Assembly: GCA_029260475.1 (NCBI GenBank)
Contig: JAJDDE010000133.1
Coordinates: 1-33,225 of the forward strand
Length of the DNA: 33,225 bases
From: Phycisphaerales bacterium
GTDB taxonomy: Bacteria > Planctomycetota > Phycisphaerae > Phycisphaerales > UBA1924
Direction: 5' to 3'
Part shown: one piece after another, positions 8,572 through 15,297 of the stretch
Layout: the number at the start of each line of letters is the position of its first letter
Numbering within the stretch: position 1 is the first letter of the stretch
Translations under genes and position numbers: made by a program
Notes under the pieces: generated by a model
Seen by the model: the letters and a program-made list of their open reading frames with translations, nothing else
Told to the model about the DNA's origin: nothing
Databases searched by the model: none

Positions 8572-9259
8572 TGATCCGATCGATGCGACGATGCCGCTGG
8601 AGCCCGAGGAGCACGCCGCGCAGCTGGAAGGGCTCTCGGCGCTGATCGCGGGGGGCGATCGGGTGATCGACGTCGGCGCGGGACTGGGGCGCATCGCGAT
8701 CCCGCTGGCGGAGCGCGGGTGCGACGTGCTCGCGATCGACACCGAGGAGTCGTGGCTCGTTGGCGTGGAACAGGCCACTTCGGATCTCCCGAATCCCGTC
8801 CTCACCAGACAAGCCGACGTACTCGACATCACCACGGACCTCGCGCACCCCCGAGGGCGTGCGCACGCGGTGCTCATCCTGGGCAACACGCTCGCGCTCT
8901 TCCACGATCCGATCGCGTGTGCCGAGCTCTTCGCGCGATTGCGCGGCGTCATGACGCCCGACGGCGTGCTGCTCGTCGATCACCTGCACAGCGTGGTCTG
9001 GCGTGAGGTGCGTGAGGGGTACTGGCAGGAGGGTGTCAGCGAGGACGGCGATCTCCAGATGGTGTGGTCGCCCGGCGACGCTGTGATCGCGTTCCGGCAG
9101 GGACCGGACGTGGATACCGCGCGTGAGACGGTGGACGATCGGGACGCGCCCATGCGCCTGTGGTCGTGGGGCGCTCTGCGACTGCTCGCGCGTGCGTCGG
9201 GGTTCTCGGACCCCGAGGCGATGCTCGACAGGCATCTGGTCGCCTTCCGCGCCGTGTGA
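8558..9259 (+). CDS. Class I SAM-dependent methyltransferase
   Basis: A 233-residue Rossmann-fold methyltransferase. Motif I is VIDVGAGLGRIAIPLAERGCDV, followed by an acidic loop residue at the next strand end (LAIDTEE). The motif-IV region is HAVLILGNTLALF and a later strand is GVLLVDHLHS. The target is not evident. The ATG at 8558, with GGTGGGGAG just upstream, is preferred to an in-frame TTG at 8531. This start overlaps the end of the transglutaminase gene by 14 nt, so it is probably the last cistron of the lipoprotein-DUF58-transglutaminase operon. Confidence 0.8.
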   Translation: MPVRDDPIDATMPLEPEEHAAQLEGLSALIAGGDRVIDVGAGLGRIAIPLAERGCDVLAIDTEESWLVGVEQATSDLPNPVLTRQADVLDITTDLAHPRGRAHAVLILGNTLALFHDPIACAELFARLRGVMTPDGVLLVDHLHSVVWREVREGYWQEGVSEDGDLQMVWSPGDAVIAFRQGPDVDTARETVDDRDAPMRLWSWGALRLLARASGFSDPEAMLDRHLVAFRAV

Positions 9260-9385
9260 TCCGCACAGACCGCCACCGGTGTGGAATGCGCCCGGCCGGG
9301 GCGCGGGTGGTGCTTCTTGTGCGCCGATGAGACGGATCGGTGCGCTCGGCGCGCCGGGATACCGATCGACACAGAGGAGGACGCC

Positions 9386-10297
9386 GTGCCGGCAGCACGC
9401 TCACGCACGACCAATTGGCGCCGCAGCCTGGACCAGATCCACGAGCGCGGCGGTTGCATCGAGATCACCCTCGCCCGCTACGTGGGCGAGGACGATCAGA
9501 ACCTCGGCGCCTTAGCCGACGACGACAGCGCCGGTGCGCGTGACATCATCTGGCGCGTGCGCATCCTCTCGCTGACCGATGACGAGATCGTCGTCGAGCA
9601 GCCGATGGTGCTCGGCAAGACGATCGATCTTTCGGATGACTCGGAGCTCGCGGGCATCATCAGCGTCGGGCAGAACCGCTGGATGTTCAAGACACGGCTC
9701 ACCGGTCACGCGCCCGTCAAGCTGGGCGGGGCGCACCCCGTCACCGGGCTCGTGCTCAAGATGCCCACCAAGGTGGAGCGTTGCCAACGCCGCGAGTTCT
9801 ATCGCGTGAAGACCGTTGGCGTGCGCCTCCCGGATGTGATGTGCTACCCGATGCAGGACCCCGCCAGCGCGATCGCCGCGGAGGCCGCAAACCGTCAGGA
9901 GTTCATCCGTCGGATGGACACGCCCATCGCGGGCAACATCCGCGACCTGGACCCCGAATCGATCGCGCTGCCCGAAGTCGGCCCGCCCTTCGTCGCGAAG
10001 ATGATGAATATCGGTGGCGGCGGCATCGGCCTCGTCGTCGAGCCCGAGGACCACGCGAGCCTCGAGACGGCCCGCTTCCTCTGGCTCCGCATCGACCTGC
10101 GCCCGGACCTGCCCGCCCCGCTCTGCGCGTGCGCTCGCGGGCGCCACACGCACATCGACTCGACGCAGAGCGTCTACGCGGGCCTGTCGTTCGAGTTCGG
10201 CACGCGGACGGAGCACCGGGAATTCGTCGTGGACCAGATGTGCAAGTACGTCGCTCAGGTGCAGCGGGATCAGCTCGCACGCCAGCGACAGGCCTGA
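9386..10297 (+). CDS. PilZ-type (YcgR-like) protein, possible c-di-GMP receptor
   Basis: A 303-residue cytoplasmic protein. The first 130 residues form a beta-rich N-terminal domain comparable to the YcgR-N region. The PilZ signature begins QRREFYRV (R136-x3-R140, the RxxxR arm that binds c-di-GMP). The second motif, normally D/N-x-S-x-x-G, appears as NIGGGG (N208), with Gly in place of Ser. A long insertion (about 150-200) separates the two. The GTG at 9386 is chosen because AGAGGAGG lies 5 nt upstream. If functional it would respond to cyclic di-GMP; the altered second motif leaves that open. Confidence 0.68.
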   Translation: MPAARSRTTNWRRSLDQIHERGGCIEITLARYVGEDDQNLGALADDDSAGARDIIWRVRILSLTDDEIVVEQPMVLGKTIDLSDDSELAGIISVGQNRWMFKTRLTGHAPVKLGGAHPVTGLVLKMPTKVERCQRREFYRVKTVGVRLPDVMCYPMQDPASAIAAEAANRQEFIRRMDTPIAGNIRDLDPESIALPEVGPPFVAKMMNIGGGGIGLVVEPEDHASLETARFLWLRIDLRPDLPAPLCACARGRHTHIDSTQSVYAGLSFEFGTRTEHREFVVDQMCKYVAQVQRDQLARQRQA

Positions 10298-10349
10298 GTC
10301 AACGCCCTTCGCGGCGGGTATGATCGCCTCTTTATGAGGCCCTTCAGCC

Positions 10350-10715
10350 ATGCCAGACGCCCTGCCCCCCTTCACAATCACACTCGATACCCACGATCCG
10401 GCGCTGCTCGCGTCGTTCTATTGCGATCGACTCGGCTTCGAGCACGTTGAGACGATCAGCCCGGGCGTGATGTTCGAGCGGCACCGCCTGCTGCACCGCG
10501 AGATGGGGGTGGGCCTCGAGCTGCGCAGCTGCCTGCCGCGCCCGCACGTGGGCAGCACGCCCGGCTCGCTCTTCGAATTGACGTTCCGCGTCGATGACCC
10601 GGAGAAGGCGGCGGAGGGCCTGCACATCGAGAGCCGCGTTCCCGAGGAGGGGCCCGCGGACGCCCTGGTGGTGCGCGATCCGGGCAACTACCTCGTGCTG
10701 CTCGAACGGGCCTGA
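10350..10715 (+). CDS. VOC-fold protein lacking clear metal ligands
   Basis: A 121-residue single-module VOC protein. The fold is recognisable (FTITLDTHDPALLASFYCDRLGF; GSLFELTFRVDD; VVRDPGNYLVLLERA). The positions that carry metal-binding His in catalytic relatives are Thr (first strand) and Leu/Thr (third strand). It may bind a small molecule without catalysis, as bleomycin-resistance-type relatives do. TGAGG lies about 10 nt before the ATG. It is convergent with the DUF2071 gene (13-nt gap). Confidence 0.75.
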   Translation: MPDALPPFTITLDTHDPALLASFYCDRLGFEHVETISPGVMFERHRLLHREMGVGLELRSCLPRPHVGSTPGSLFELTFRVDDPEKAAEGLHIESRVPEEGPADALVVRDPGNYLVLLERA

Positions 10716-10728
10716 GCCCTACGAACGA

Positions 10729-11469
10729 TCATCCATCGAACAGTCGCAGCGGTTCGCCGATGACATCGATGCGATGGGTCGCGAGCACGCTCGCCGGCGG
10801 CCCTGCCGCGATGCCCGAGAAGCCCGCGGCGTCGAGCAGAGAATCCTCGAGCGACACCAGGGTGGCCTGTGTGAGTGGCCACGGATCGTGGTGGATACGC
10901 CCCGCGAAGACGCGCCCGCGTTTCTTTGTGAAGAGCCAGTACCGCTCGGTCAGAAAGTGCTCCAGCGATCCGGGTTGGGCCGTGGGCAGCGGTTCTCCGG
11001 TGCTCCAGAGAACGCGTGTCCGCGCCTTCGGCCAGGGCCCGGGGCGACGACGCAGCGCGTAGTCGTGAGCGGTGCCGCGTTGCGACACGTCAAACCCGCT
11101 GTAGACGTAATTCAATCGCCACACCCACCGCCCACCGAGCACGGGGAGCAGGTGCTGGGCATCGAGACTGAAGAACCACACGCCCGGCGTGCCGTTGACG
11201 CGGACGTAGGTGCGCACGTTGCACTCATGGAAATCCGTGAGCCCGGGCGCCCAGCCGAGGCCCGCGAAGTCGCAGTCGGTCATGGTGAAGGGCACAAGGG
11301 CGACCCACGCGCGCCCGTCGAAGGTATCGAGCTCAAGGCCCTCGGGGATCAGCGGGCGGACGAGGTCTGGATCGAGTGCCCAGTGGAGGAACAGCAGTTC
11401 GGTCCAGCTCATACGCACCGCGACGGGCGTTTCGATGTCCAGCATCTGGGCCCGTGTGGCGCTGCTCAT
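10729..11469 (-). CDS. DUF2071 (YqjF-like) protein
   Basis: A 246-residue protein of the DUF2071/YqjF family, function unknown, distantly related to acetoacetate decarboxylase-like beta-barrels. Characteristic blocks: MSWTELLFLHWALDPDLVRPLIPEGLELDTFDGRAWVALVPF near the N-terminus, FHECNVRTYVRVNGTPGVWFFSLDA in the middle, then FLTERYWLFTKKRGRVFAGRIHHDPWPL. The ATG at 11469 is the family start. The integrase reading frame of the neighbouring element runs into the first 137 nt of this gene in another frame on the same strand, a consequence of element insertion 120 nt upstream; its promoter context may have been changed by that event. Confidence 0.85.
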   Translation of the reverse strand: MSSATRAQMLDIETPVAVRMSWTELLFLHWALDPDLVRPLIPEGLELDTFDGRAWVALVPFTMTDCDFAGLGWAPGLTDFHECNVRTYVRVNGTPGVWFFSLDAQHLLPVLGGRWVWRLNYVYSGFDVSQRGTAHDYALRRRPGPWPKARTRVLWSTGEPLPTAQPGSLEHFLTERYWLFTKKRGRVFAGRIHHDPWPLTQATLVSLEDSLLDAAGFSGIAAGPPASVLATHRIDVIGEPLRLFDG

Positions 11470-12802
11470 CCACACAGGATAACGGCGCACGCGAGGGTGA
11501 AGCACGGGTAAGTTGTGTGGGGGCCAGCAGGGTGACGGGACGATCGAGCACGGGCGTGCCCGATCGTCGTATCCGCCAACGATCTGATGAATGGAGCCGG
11601 GGGGAATCGAACCCCCGCGAAATCGCCGCTCCCGATGGCGCAGAGGGGGTGTTGACACTCATGTTGACACGAGCCTCTGACCCACTGTGGACCATATTGG
11701 ATCGGCTCGGCACGACCACGGGCATCGTGTTCACCAGATCGCGTAGCCCTTGGGTACTGCGGTCGGTGTAGCGGTCTTCCATGCCTCGTGTGGTGTGACG
11801 TGTGAGAGATCGGAGTTGATCCGTTGTCTTTGCCTGCGGTCGCAGCAGGCTTGTGTAGGTGTCACGCGAGGAGTACCGAACGATGCGCGATCCGTCTGAT
11901 CGAACACGGTCAATCCCGGCACGCTCACAGTCGAGCGCGAACGTCTTCCGGGTCGGACACCCTTGGTAGAGCAGCGGATCGGCTGCCTCTCTGCCCTTTA
12001 TGAAGCGCTCGAGCACGGGAGCAAGATCATCAGGGAGCTCGACAATATCGCCGCGCTTCGCCTTGTCCTTACCGCGGGGGATCATGATGGAGTACCCGTG
12101 CTCGTCGTGGCGGATGTCGCCCACCTGGAGACGCTTTGATTCCTTCCATCGGAGCCCAGAAAAGATCATCAGGGCGTACACATCGGCGCGATACAGACGA
12201 CGCAGATCATCCGTATCGGGGTCGATGAGACGGCATAGTTCATCCAGTGTGAACGCCGCACGGTCGTATGTTTCTGTGTGTGCAGCGCTGAATCTCGGCA
12301 CGGTTCCGATGGGATTGGTGGGGATGCGTCCATCGCGTTGCAGCCAACGGAAGAGCTGTTTGGCCGCGTCGAGGTAGTGGTTGCGCGTCGATGAGGACCA
12401 AGTCGATGATTCCAGGTGCCGACGAAGAGCCAACGCGTTCGCGTCTGAGACATGACGCCAACGAAGCGACTCGAAGAGATCGCGGCAACGTTGAACAGGC
12501 TTGCGTACATAATCCGCATCTCGTCCCCGTGCCTTGAGTGACTCGCGAAACTCCTCAATGAGCCCATCGAGTGGAATTCTGGCTGTCTCGAGTTCGACCG
12601 GATCGACTATGAGCCCCGCGATCTTGCGCTCTTCTCGATTAACCCACTCTCGCCCGAGCTTCTCGGCAACGTCCTTGCGGGTGACTCCTAGGGCGTGCTG
12701 ACGAGGCCTCTGTTCGCCCGGGAAACGATGGCGGACGGTGTATGTAGGCGCGACGATGACGTTGCCGTACTTATCGCGGCGCTGGCGTCGATACACCTTC
12801 AC
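11333..12802 (-). CDS. Tyrosine recombinase/integrase, reading through the attachment site
   Basis: Phage-type integrase of 489 codons as read in the integrated state. It has an N-terminal SAM-like core-binding region (about 80-160) and a catalytic domain (about 180-360). Catalytic residues: R218 in SGLRWKE, a beta-hairpin Lys in PRGKDKAKRGD (about 245-249), R313 in YSSRDTY (box II with Tyr where His is usual), H336 in TRHTTRG and nucleophile Y345 in MEDRYTD (H-to-Y spacing 9, as expected). The domain ends near residue 362. The frame has no stop before the att core (codons 396-404) and continues 85 codons into host DNA, overlapping the start of the DUF2071 gene. The start is GTG at 12802 and overlaps the HTH gene stop by 4 nt. 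It presumably catalyses integration at ssrA. Confidence 0.9.
   Translation of the reverse strand: MKVYRRQRRDKYGNVIVAPTYTVRHRFPGEQRPRQHALGVTRKDVAEKLGREWVNREERKIAGLIVDPVELETARIPLDGLIEEFRESLKARGRDADYVRKPVQRCRDLFESLRWRHVSDANALALRRHLESSTWSSSTRNHYLDAAKQLFRWLQRDGRIPTNPIGTVPRFSAAHTETYDRAAFTLDELCRLIDPDTDDLRRLYRADVYALMIFSGLRWKESKRLQVGDIRHDEHGYSIMIPRGKDKAKRGDIVELPDDLAPVLERFIKGREAADPLLYQGCPTRKTFALDCERAGIDRVRSDGSRIVRYSSRDTYTSLLRPQAKTTDQLRSLTRHTTRGMEDRYTDRSTQGLRDLVNTMPVVVPSRSNMVHSGSEARVNMSVNTPSAPSGAAISRGFDSPRLHSSDRWRIRRSGTPVLDRPVTLLAPTQLTRASPSRAPLSCVDEQRHTGPDAGHRNARRGAYELDRTAVPPLGTRSRPRPPADPRGP
11539..11568 (-). terminator. Hairpin in the element's left flank, possibly the ancestral ssrA terminator
   Basis: Arms GACGATCG (11539-11546) and CGATCGTC (11561-11568) enclose a further GCAC/GTGC pairing (11548-11551 with 11556-11559), for about 12 bp plus one mismatch. 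No T-run follows on either strand. In the chromosome before insertion this would have lain 22-51 nt downstream of the tmRNA 3' end. Confidence 0.4.
11590..11617. repeat. Attachment-site remnant, left end (28-bp copy of tmRNA 3' end)
   Basis: Identical over 28 bp to 17278-17305 and containing the T-loop/T-arm sequence (GGAATCGAACCCCCG on the plus strand). Flanking bases differ on both sides (g versus t on the left; c versus t on the right), which fixes the repeat limits. It is the detached end of the direct repeat created by site-specific integration. Confidence 0.9.
11651..11663 (+). repeat. Candidate integrase arm-type site, left end
   Basis: GTTGACACTCATG, followed directly by a second TTGACAC (11664-11670). 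The identical 13-mer occurs at 17117-17129 near the other end, in the same orientation. It lies 33 bp inside the att core. Confidence 0.45.
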
Positions 12803-12996
12803 AACGTCAGCCCCAGTTTAGATGCGATGCGTTCGACTTCGGCACGGGGGACGACCTTTCGGCCGTTTGTCCTCAGGCTTACTCGGTTGATAACGCCCTC
12901 GCAGGCCATGCGTTTAGCAGTGGAGTACGAGACTCGGATCAAGCTCGCGAACTCTGTTAGCGTGTAGTAGGGCTTCAGTCCAGCGGCATCATGCAT
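12799..12996 (-). CDS. Small helix-turn-helix protein, likely excisionase/directionality factor
   Basis: A 65-residue protein of the AlpA/Xis winged-helix type: YYTLTEFASLIRVSYSTAKRMACEGVI (helix-turn-helix, about 10-36), followed by a basic wing, RTNGRKVVPRAEVERI. Proteins of this size and pattern directly upstream of an integrase are usually excisionases. Its TGA overlaps the integrase GTG (GTGA), and its start overlaps the RHH gene end by 8 nt, so the three are one operon. An alternative role is operon repressor. Confidence 0.75.
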   Translation of the reverse strand: MHDAAGLKPYYTLTEFASLIRVSYSTAKRMACEGVINRVSLRTNGRKVVPRAEVERIASKLGLTL

Positions 12997-13342
12997 CGTT
13001 CATGCCCTCCGACTTGCGAGGGCGTCCGGCTCGCTTCTTGCGCTTACGATCATGCTTCTTGTCAGCCTGGCGCCGGGCACGCATCGAATCGAGGGCTTCG
13101 GTGAACTCCATGTCACTCGGGTCGCCGGTGCGCTTTACCGGAGCCCCCATCAGTAGATACACGAGGTCATCAGCCCAGTCTCCGGGCTTTGAGTGCTCGA
13201 TGGAGTAGTTGAGATTGGGCAGGAATCGGACAACAGCTCGTCGGACCAGCGCTGAGCGGCTCACATTGATCTCGGATGCGATCAGATCGAGGCCCTCGAT
13301 GAGCTCGTCAGGAAGCACGATTGTGACGTTTCGGTCGGGCAT
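12989..13342 (-). CDS. Ribbon-helix-helix DNA-binding protein with AT-hook-like tail
   Basis: A 117-residue protein. The N-terminus (about 4-45) fits a CopG/Arc-type ribbon-helix-helix: strand NVTIVLP, helix DELIEGLDLIASEI, turn NVS, helix RSALVRRAVVRF. The C-terminus is very basic and includes KKRAGRPRKSE, whose GRP core resembles an AT-hook. First gene of the RHH-HTH-integrase operon and likely its regulator. The ATG at 13342 lies only 6 nt after a good -10 element and has no Shine-Dalgarno sequence, suggesting a leaderless transcript. A 14-bp perfect palindrome 39 nt upstream is a candidate binding site. Confidence 0.72.
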   Translation of the reverse strand: MPDRNVTIVLPDELIEGLDLIASEINVSRSALVRRAVVRFLPNLNYSIEHSKPGDWADDLVYLLMGAPVKRTGDPSDMEFTEALDSMRARRQADKKHDRKRKKRAGRPRKSEGMNDA

Positions 13343-13348
13343 GGCGAG

Positions 13349-13377
13349 ACCATATCCGGCCGGCCACTAGGTGTCAA
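13349..13377 (-). promoter_or_regulatory. Promoter of the RHH-HTH-integrase operon (leaderless)
   Basis: On the minus strand: TTGACA (13372-13377), 17-nt spacer, TATGGT (13349-13354). Transcription would start about 13342, the A of the RHH ATG. The -35 is a perfect sigma-70 consensus; the -10 matches 4 of 6. Confidence 0.6.
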
Positions 13378-13397
13378 TGACAATTACGTAATTGCCA
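13378..13397. promoter_or_regulatory. Palindromic operator candidate between the divergent operons
   Basis: A perfect 14-bp palindrome, CAATTACGTAATTG (13381-13394), extended by two further matching pairs outside one mismatch to 13378-13397. It sits just upstream of the minus-strand -35 and overlaps the plus-strand -35. A bound repressor, most simply the RHH protein, could control both directions. Confidence 0.55.
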
Positions 13398-13418
13398 GTG
13401 CTTGCGGTGGTGTACATT
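13392..13418 (+). promoter_or_regulatory. Possible promoter of the HNH endonuclease gene (leaderless)
   Basis: TTGCCA (13392-13397) and TACATT (13413-13418) are separated by 15 nt, shorter than the usual 17. Transcription would start about 13425, the A of the chosen ATG. The short spacer lowers confidence. Confidence 0.35.
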
Positions 13419-13424
13419 GCCTAC

Positions 13425-14321
13425 ATGCTTCCAGCGTTCCCAGATCGACGGCGCGTATGGGTAGAGGTCTCGACGGACCCGGCACACGGAGGCAGCGGCT
13501 GGGAGTTTGGGACCTGTCTATGGAGCCCGGTTACGAACCGCAGCGGAGCTCGCCGCTATCAGATCATGGAGCAGCCGGTACGGAATGACATGGTGTTGCA
13601 CTTCCGTGCGGAGGACAGGGCCGAGACAGCGCTTCGGGCGTGGTCGCGAGTGTCGTCCCCCGCTCAGGTGACTCGCGAAGAACCTCCACAAGCCGGAGAT
13701 TGGTCCGATCGGGGTGACTACTACCGAGTCAATCTGACGGATTTTCAGCGGCTTACGAACAAGGTGCCGCTAGATGACTTGCTTAACCAGTTCGGCGATG
13801 AGATTCGCGACGAACTGCAGACCGATCGGCCTGCCTTCTACCCGATCACCACGCACGGCCAGACCCTTCGAACGATTCAAGGGATCTATCTCGCGGAATG
13901 CACCCGCCGCCTCTACTCGCTGATCGCGATCGCTTTGGAAGCGTCTGAGCGGGAACCTCTACCTCAGAGTCCGATCGCGCCCGCACTGTTCCGGGAGGGC
14001 CGCGAACGCTGGGGGGAGACGAGGTCGTTTGTTCGGGACCCACGCTTGGTCAGACTCGCGAAAGAGCGGGCCGATGGTTTCTGCGAGTGCTGTGGGCTGG
14101 ACACTCGTAGCCTCGACCCCAAGATTGGGCACCGCGTACTGGAGTGCCATCACAACGACCCTTTGGCGACGAGAGACAGGAAAAGTAACGAGACTTCGCT
14201 GGAAGACGTGACCGTGGTATGTGCCAACTGTCACCGGCTTCTTCACGCGCAATCGGCGGTACTTCAACCGGATGAACTCAAGGCGCTGCTGCTCGAGAAC
14301 CAAAAGGGTTTTTCAGTTTGA
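13425..14321 (+). CDS. HNH endonuclease with N-terminal EVE/PUA-like domain, probable modification-dependent restriction enzyme
   Basis: A 298-residue protein. The C-terminal part is a zinc-bound HNH nuclease: FCECCG (C220, C223), LECHHNDPL (H242/H243), VCANCHRLLH (C266, C269, H270, H274). The N-terminal 110 residues (VWVEVS; WEFGTCLWSP; NDMVLHFRAED; YYRVNLTDF) follow the strand order of EVE/PUA-like domains, which read modified cytosines. A similar EVE-HNH layout is known for the modification-dependent enzyme VcaM4I. The nuclease call is firm; the reader domain rests on pattern only. If right, the protein would cut DNA with modified bases, such as some phage genomes, and needs no partner methylase, consistent with none being present. 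The ATG at 13425 lacks a clear ribosome site. Confidence 0.75.
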   Translation: MLPAFPDRRRVWVEVSTDPAHGGSGWEFGTCLWSPVTNRSGARRYQIMEQPVRNDMVLHFRAEDRAETALRAWSRVSSPAQVTREEPPQAGDWSDRGDYYRVNLTDFQRLTNKVPLDDLLNQFGDEIRDELQTDRPAFYPITTHGQTLRTIQGIYLAECTRRLYSLIAIALEASEREPLPQSPIAPALFREGRERWGETRSFVRDPRLVRLAKERADGFCECCGLDTRSLDPKIGHRVLECHHNDPLATRDRKSNETSLEDVTVVCANCHRLLHAQSAVLQPDELKALLLENQKGFSV

Positions 14322-14339
14322 GCGCAGTCCTGGGAAGTA

Positions 14340-14624
14340 CTATAGAATAACAGGCATGTTAAGCTCATTGTTGGTGAGCTTCATTCGTCGCATGATGCTG
14401 TCAACCCGGTAGGGGCCAACCGACGAATCCGCGTCGTACTTCCGCGGGAGAGGCCACCAGCAGTGCTCGTCTCCGACACGCCTGTAGAAGTACTTTCCGC
14501 CCTCGGGAAGTCCTTGAGCAACATCTGGCTCAACATCGCGCAATTCTACGCCCAGCGACTGAAGCCGCAGAATGAATTGCCCCCAAGTTACGACATTTAT
14601 CGACGGCCTTGTTTCAGAATTCAT
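14340..14624 (-). CDS. Small protein, possibly HicA-like toxin
   Basis: A 94-residue protein of unassigned family. The order of elements recalls HicA mRNA interferases: a helix then strand, WGQFILRLQSLGVELRDV; a strand pair with YFYRRVGDEHCWWPLP holding one His at about the position of the HicA catalytic His; and a C-terminal helix, YRVDSIMRRMKL. It is longer than typical HicA (about 60-80) because of an insertion at about 30-42. The ATG overlaps the upstream gene's stop (ATGA), so the pair is translationally coupled. The base composition is low in GC for this window. The HicA reading is tentative. Confidence 0.5.
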   Translation of the reverse strand: MNSETRPSINVVTWGQFILRLQSLGVELRDVEPDVAQGLPEGGKYFYRRVGDEHCWWPLPRKYDADSSVGPYRVDSIMRRMKLTNNELNMPVIL

Positions 14625-14974
14625 GCTGCGACAGCATAGTCTCTAAATGCAAAGCGTGGGGGCTGGGGTGATCGCAAAGCAATTGCAAGGGCATCCATTA
14701 CTTCAGAAGGTAGCTCTAAGTCGCGAGTTTCGGCAGGTGAACCCTGCTCTACGGCACGATCAAAAATTTCCCAGAACAAGGCTGGTGAAGCTCCGAGATT
14801 TGCAAATGGAGTACACCCCAACCTCCGAGCGATCTGGTACTCCATGCAGAGCACGTGCTCAAGCTCGTGAATGAGCTCATCCATCGACGGAGCAGAAACT
14901 ACAATGTCAAACGGCAGCAACTGGGCCTCAAATTGGCCTTCAGGCCGCCTAACCAAGGCTGATAGCTGTTGCAT
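14621..14974 (-). CDS. Small protein, possibly HicB-like antitoxin
   Basis: A 117-residue protein. RRPEGQFEAQLLPFDIVVSA-PSMDELIHELEHVLCME resembles the strand-strand-helix start of HicB-type antitoxins, in which a substrate-like beta sheet is followed by a T-x-x-E-A-type helix; a typical C-terminal DNA-binding domain is not obvious. The ATG at 14974 is chosen because AGAGGA lies 6 nt upstream; the frame stays open to 15187. Overlaps the next gene by 4 nt. Confidence 0.5.
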   Translation of the reverse strand: MQQLSALVRRPEGQFEAQLLPFDIVVSAPSMDELIHELEHVLCMEYQIARRLGCTPFANLGASPALFWEIFDRAVEQGSPAETRDLELPSEVMDALAIALRSPQPPRFAFRDYAVAA

Positions 14975-15297
14975 GTTGGGTCCTCTTCTCTGCTTCTCTT
15001 CTTGACTGCGCGATCGGTCCTGATTCATCAATCGATGCGACGCGAAGTTCTTCTTCTCTTCTGTACCATTGGACATGACAGGATTCCCTGGCAGTTCCGC
15101 ACCACGAGAGAAACGATACGTCGACTTTTGTGCTTCGGCTATCCCTGAAAGCGTGCGGCAGAAATTTGATGCCTCAGAGGCGGTCACTGTGACCAGTGAA
15201 TACCTGATAAAACCCTATCGCATACGGCCCTGTCCCGGTTTCCGAGGGTATCTGGGTGAGTGGGTGGCCGCCGTGAAAAAAACGCGTGATAGGAAGG
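14975..15297. other. Non-coding stretch within the element
   Basis: A 323-nt gap between two minus-strand genes. It is relatively AT-rich, with several A/G-rich runs on the minus strand just before the ribosome site of the downstream pair. It contains a perfect inverted repeat with a 1-nt centre (GGTCAC-t-GTGACC, 15182-15194), a possible operator for the downstream pair. An open plus-strand frame (15069-15437) crosses it but overlaps the next gene antisense and looks non-coding. Confidence 0.4.

Noticed and set aside
11592-11625. A tRNA gene at the left att copy
   Set aside because: Only the T-arm and acceptor 3' strand are present; no anticodon arm or 5' half follows, so it is a detached tmRNA fragment.
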